64,000 bases of DNA from Aequorivita vitellina. Lineage in GTDB: Bacteria > Bacteroidota > Bacteroidia > Flavobacteriales > Flavobacteriaceae. The stretch covers positions 1-64,000 of the forward strand of contig NZ_JAIRBA010000010.1 in assembly GCF_022008365.1 (NCBI RefSeq). Direction: 5' to 3'. A program made the position numbers and the translations under genes. Position 1 is the stretch's first letter. Each line of letters starts with the position of its first letter. Below are positions 61,665 to 64,000 of this stretch, in pieces. The notes beneath the pieces are model-generated. The model was not told the DNA's origin, made no database searches, and worked only from the letters and a program-made list of their open reading frames with translations.

Positions 61665-64000
61665 TTATAGATTACCCAACTGATATTGTACCTCAATAGA
61701 TTGTTGGTTGTATTGATTGATGTATTCCAAATGTGTTTGCTTTATCCTGATGGCACTGTTAAGGATGGTTATATAGTTGACATAATCTATTTCGCCTTCC
61801 TTGGATGCCAATTCTGCGGTGGTTATTTGTTCTTCCGCCAAAAGCAATGCGCCTTCTTCATAATACTGCAATATTTTCCGCGTTTTTTCAAGGGATTTGA
61901 ACAATTGCGACACCCTACTTTCGGTGGTTGCCTTTTGCTCCAAATATTGATTTTCTGCGACCATTGCATCTGCCTTGGCTGCCTTTACCCTTGATTTCTG
62001 CGGAAAAAACCACAACGGAATACTGATACCTGCCTGATAGGTATTAAAGCCTGAAACATCATCCACAACTTGCCGTCCGAACGATAAATTAAATTTCGGT
62101 AGGAATTGGGATTTTTCAACGCCCACATTTGCTTTACTTACTTCGGCGTTCTGCAACGCATATTGCAACATTGGGTTGTTTGTCACCGAGGTTGAATCCA
62201 ACGTTGCCATAAAATCCAATGGCTCGTAAAAACCATCAACTGTTTCGATGGTTTCATCCGTTCCCAAATATTGTTTTAAGGCACGTTTGGCAATTTCAAT
62301 ATCGTCATAGGCTTGTTGTTTTAATACTTGTATTTGCTGATATTCCGAAGATGCTGCAATAAATTCCAATTTCCCGGTTTCCCCTGTTTCATAACGCAAT
62401 TCAGCAGCCTCCCTAAAATTAATATAAACACTATCCAGCTGTTCTGCAAAACGCAACTGTGCCTTGTAATAATTAATTTGGTCATAGGCTTGCATCACAT
62501 TGCGCACCAACTGTTGTTCATTGGCCACATAAAACTTTTCTCCCAAGGCAATACGCTCTTTGTAAAACTTCGATTTTGAAAATCCTGAAAGCAAATCAAT
62601 GTTGCCCTGTTGCACACCAATGGTAGTCTGTACTCCGGGAAGATTATTGCCATATTCTTCCTTTCCCGTAAAAACTTGCGTACTGCCCAAGTCGAAACTT
62701 GTGCCTTTCATAGCCTGTTCACGTTCTATAAAGGCTTGACTTTCTTTAAGAGAAGGATAATTCTGTTTTGCCAAAGCGATGGCCTCATCCACGGTCAAGG
62801 TTTTTGGAATTGTTCCATCTGCATTGGTGTCTTGGGCAAAAGCAGTTCCAGAAGCCATCAAACCGCCAACCATCAATAATACGGTTACAATGTTAGTTGA
62901 TTTGTTGACATAGCTTATAGCTCCATCGTTATTGTTTCGTTCTTTTCTCGATTCGAGCCAGTAATAAAGAATAGGAATAACCACCAAGGTCAGAAAGGTT
63001 GCCGTAAGCATTCCTCCAATCACTACTGTTGCCAATGGTCGTTGTACTTCGGCACCACCAGAGGTGGAAACCGCCATTGGGATAAAGCCCATAATTGTTG
63101 TAATGGCTGTCAATAAAATTGGACGTAAACGTTCGTGCGTAGCTTCGTATATACGTTTTTTTATATCTGTCATTCCACTGTCTTTTAGTTCATTGAATTT
63201 GTTTATAAGAATCAAGCCGTTTAATACGGCAACTCCGAAGAGTACGATAAACCCGACTCCCGCCGAAATACTGAAAGGCATTCCACGAATCCACAAAACG
63301 AAAACGCCACCTATGGCTGCCAAAGGTACCGCCATATAGATCATCAAGGCTTGTGAAAATGAATTCAAAGCAAAGTAAAGCAGAACAAATATTGTTATTA
63401 AAACGATTGGGACTACGATCATCAATCGGTCTGACGCACGTTGCAGGTTTTCAAATGACCCTCCGTAAGTAACATAATATCCCGGTGGCAGTTTCACTTC
63501 CGTTTCCAGTTTTTGCTGAATCTCCTCAACCATCGATTTTACATCTCGCCCACGAACATTGACACCAACCGAAATACGCCGCGAGGTATTGTCCCTTGAA
63601 ATCTGCATTGGTCCTGGTTTGTAACTGATGTCCGCGACTTCCTTTAAAGGCACTTGCGCTCCGTTTGGCAAATCGATATACAAATTCTTAAGGCTGTTGA
63701 TGTCTTGCCTAAAGTCTTCCGCCAAACGAATGACTACATCAAAGCGTTTTTCGCCCTCAAAAATCACACCTGCGGCTTCTCCTGAAAACGATGCACTCAC
63801 ATAATCATTCAGCTTGTCAACGGTTACTCCGTATTGAGCCATTTTTGCGCGGTTATACACCACGGTCATTTGGGGCAAACCACTTGTAGCCTCTACGTTA
63901 AGGTCTGCAGCACCCGGAACTTTCCGTATGACCGCAGCAATTTCCTGAACCTTATCTGCCAACACGTTTAAATCTTCTCCATATAATTTGATGGCTACGT
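61665..64000 (-). CDS. CzcA/CusA-type RND pump fused to a TolC-like outer-membrane factor (5' end beyond window)
   Basis: The visible 778 codons continue at the edge as AIKLYGEDLNVLADKV, so the start lies right of 64000. Seen: the C-terminal half of an HME-RND pump (periplasmic loop 2; VIVVPIVLITIFVLLYFALNS; SAGVGFIVLFGVAVLNG; GGAEVQRPLATVVIGG). Then an internal signal-like segment (STNIVTVLLMVGGLMASGTAFAQ) and a TolC/OEP domain of ~400 residues. It has the same fused plan as 22656-26990. Downstream are its adaptor, the PII-like protein and the Fur gene. Confidence 0.93.
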   Translation of the reverse strand, partial: VAIKLYGEDLNVLADKVQEIAAVIRKVPGAADLNVEATSGLPQMTVVYNRAKMAQYGVTVDKLNDYVSASFSGEAAGVIFEGEKRFDVVIRLAEDFRQDINSLKNLYIDLPNGAQVPLKEVADISYKPGPMQISRDNTSRRISVGVNVRGRDVKSMVEEIQQKLETEVKLPPGYYVTYGGSFENLQRASDRLMIVVPIVLITIFVLLYFALNSFSQALMIYMAVPLAAIGGVFVLWIRGMPFSISAGVGFIVLFGVAVLNGLILINKFNELKDSGMTDIKKRIYEATHERLRPILLTAITTIMGFIPMAVSTSGGAEVQRPLATVVIGGMLTATFLTLVVIPILYYWLESRKERNNNDGAISYVNKSTNIVTVLLMVGGLMASGTAFAQDTNADGTIPKTLTVDEAIALAKQNYPSLKESQAFIEREQAMKGTSFDLGSTQVFTGKEEYGNNLPGVQTTIGVQQGNIDLLSGFSKSKFYKERIALGEKFYVANEQQLVRNVMQAYDQINYYKAQLRFAEQLDSVYINFREAAELRYETGETGKLEFIAASSEYQQIQVLKQQAYDDIEIAKRALKQYLGTDETIETVDGFYEPLDFMATLDSTSVTNNPMLQYALQNAEVSKANVGVEKSQFLPKFNLSFGRQVVDDVSGFNTYQAGISIPLWFFPQKSRVKAAKADAMVAENQYLEQKATTESRVSQLFKSLEKTRKILQYYEEGALLLAEEQITTAELASKEGEIDYVNYITILNSAIRIKQTHLEYINQYNQQSIEVQYQLGNL

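Overview
The window is typical of Bacteroidota, most likely Flavobacteriaceae. It has AT-rich DNA, SusC/SusD pairs, an RteC-domain protein, a DUF6520-type small secreted protein, MauE/DoxX proteins, TAnnTTTG-type -7 boxes and pump-outer-membrane-factor fusions of the CzcA/TolC kind. No rRNA, tRNA or CRISPR array was seen. The right edge cuts a gene, and the left edge starts in what looks like the end of an IS21-type element.

Region 1 (1-12.4 kb) is a peptide/nutrient uptake block. It holds SusC, SusD and an S9 serine peptidase on the plus strand, meeting at a strong shared terminator a minus-strand DUF6520 small Cys-containing secreted protein and a MauE/DoxX membrane protein. After that come a TPR histidine kinase with its LuxR-type response regulator, and a tiny lipoprotein.

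Region 2 (12.5-17.3 kb) looks like a fragment of a mobile element: a LytTR regulator, an RteC-like protein, an excisionase-like HTH protein, a DnaD/replisome-organiser-like protein, a DnaC-like AAA+ loader and an uncharacterised acidic protein. The gaps carry short repeated hairpin elements, and one such repeat is inserted in frame inside the loader gene.

Region 3 (17.4-34 kb, all minus) has a lipid kinase, an LTA-synthase-like phosphotransferase, an HD phosphohydrolase and a DUF2231 protein. It continues with a heavy-metal RND operon (adaptor, then a 1444-residue pump fused to an outer-membrane factor), its OmpR/CusR-type two-component system, a haem-binding protein, OsmC, a cytochrome b, a ferric-reductase-like flavoprotein, a VIT/CCC1 transporter and a previously unlisted 57-residue membrane protein. 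Four copies of an 11-bp direct-repeat motif mark a probable response-regulator regulon.

Region 4 (33.9-47.7 kb) contains decayed DNA: a siderophore-interacting protein gene broken by an in-frame TAA, fused downstream of a GH79 fragment. It also holds a patatin with an outer-membrane barrel, a Kdo-kinase-like protein, an SDR, HdeD, an EmrAB-TolC drug pump with an AraC regulator, and an intact IS3 element that truncates an mtfA-like peptidase gene.

Region 5 (48-64 kb, all minus) is a metal-resistance island. It has CopZ, a Cu-type P1B-1 ATPase, two more tiny membrane proteins, a Zn/Cd-type P1B-2 ATPase, a YceI-like protein, small proteins, two STAS/SEC14 paralogues, an APC permease, two Fur paralogues, a P1B-4 ATPase, a PII-like protein and a second adaptor/pump-OMF pair that runs off the window. 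The three tiny membrane proteins share a basic N-terminus, a TKKDK motif and one transmembrane helix, and each lies next to metal-transport genes. They are the best candidates here for something undescribed.
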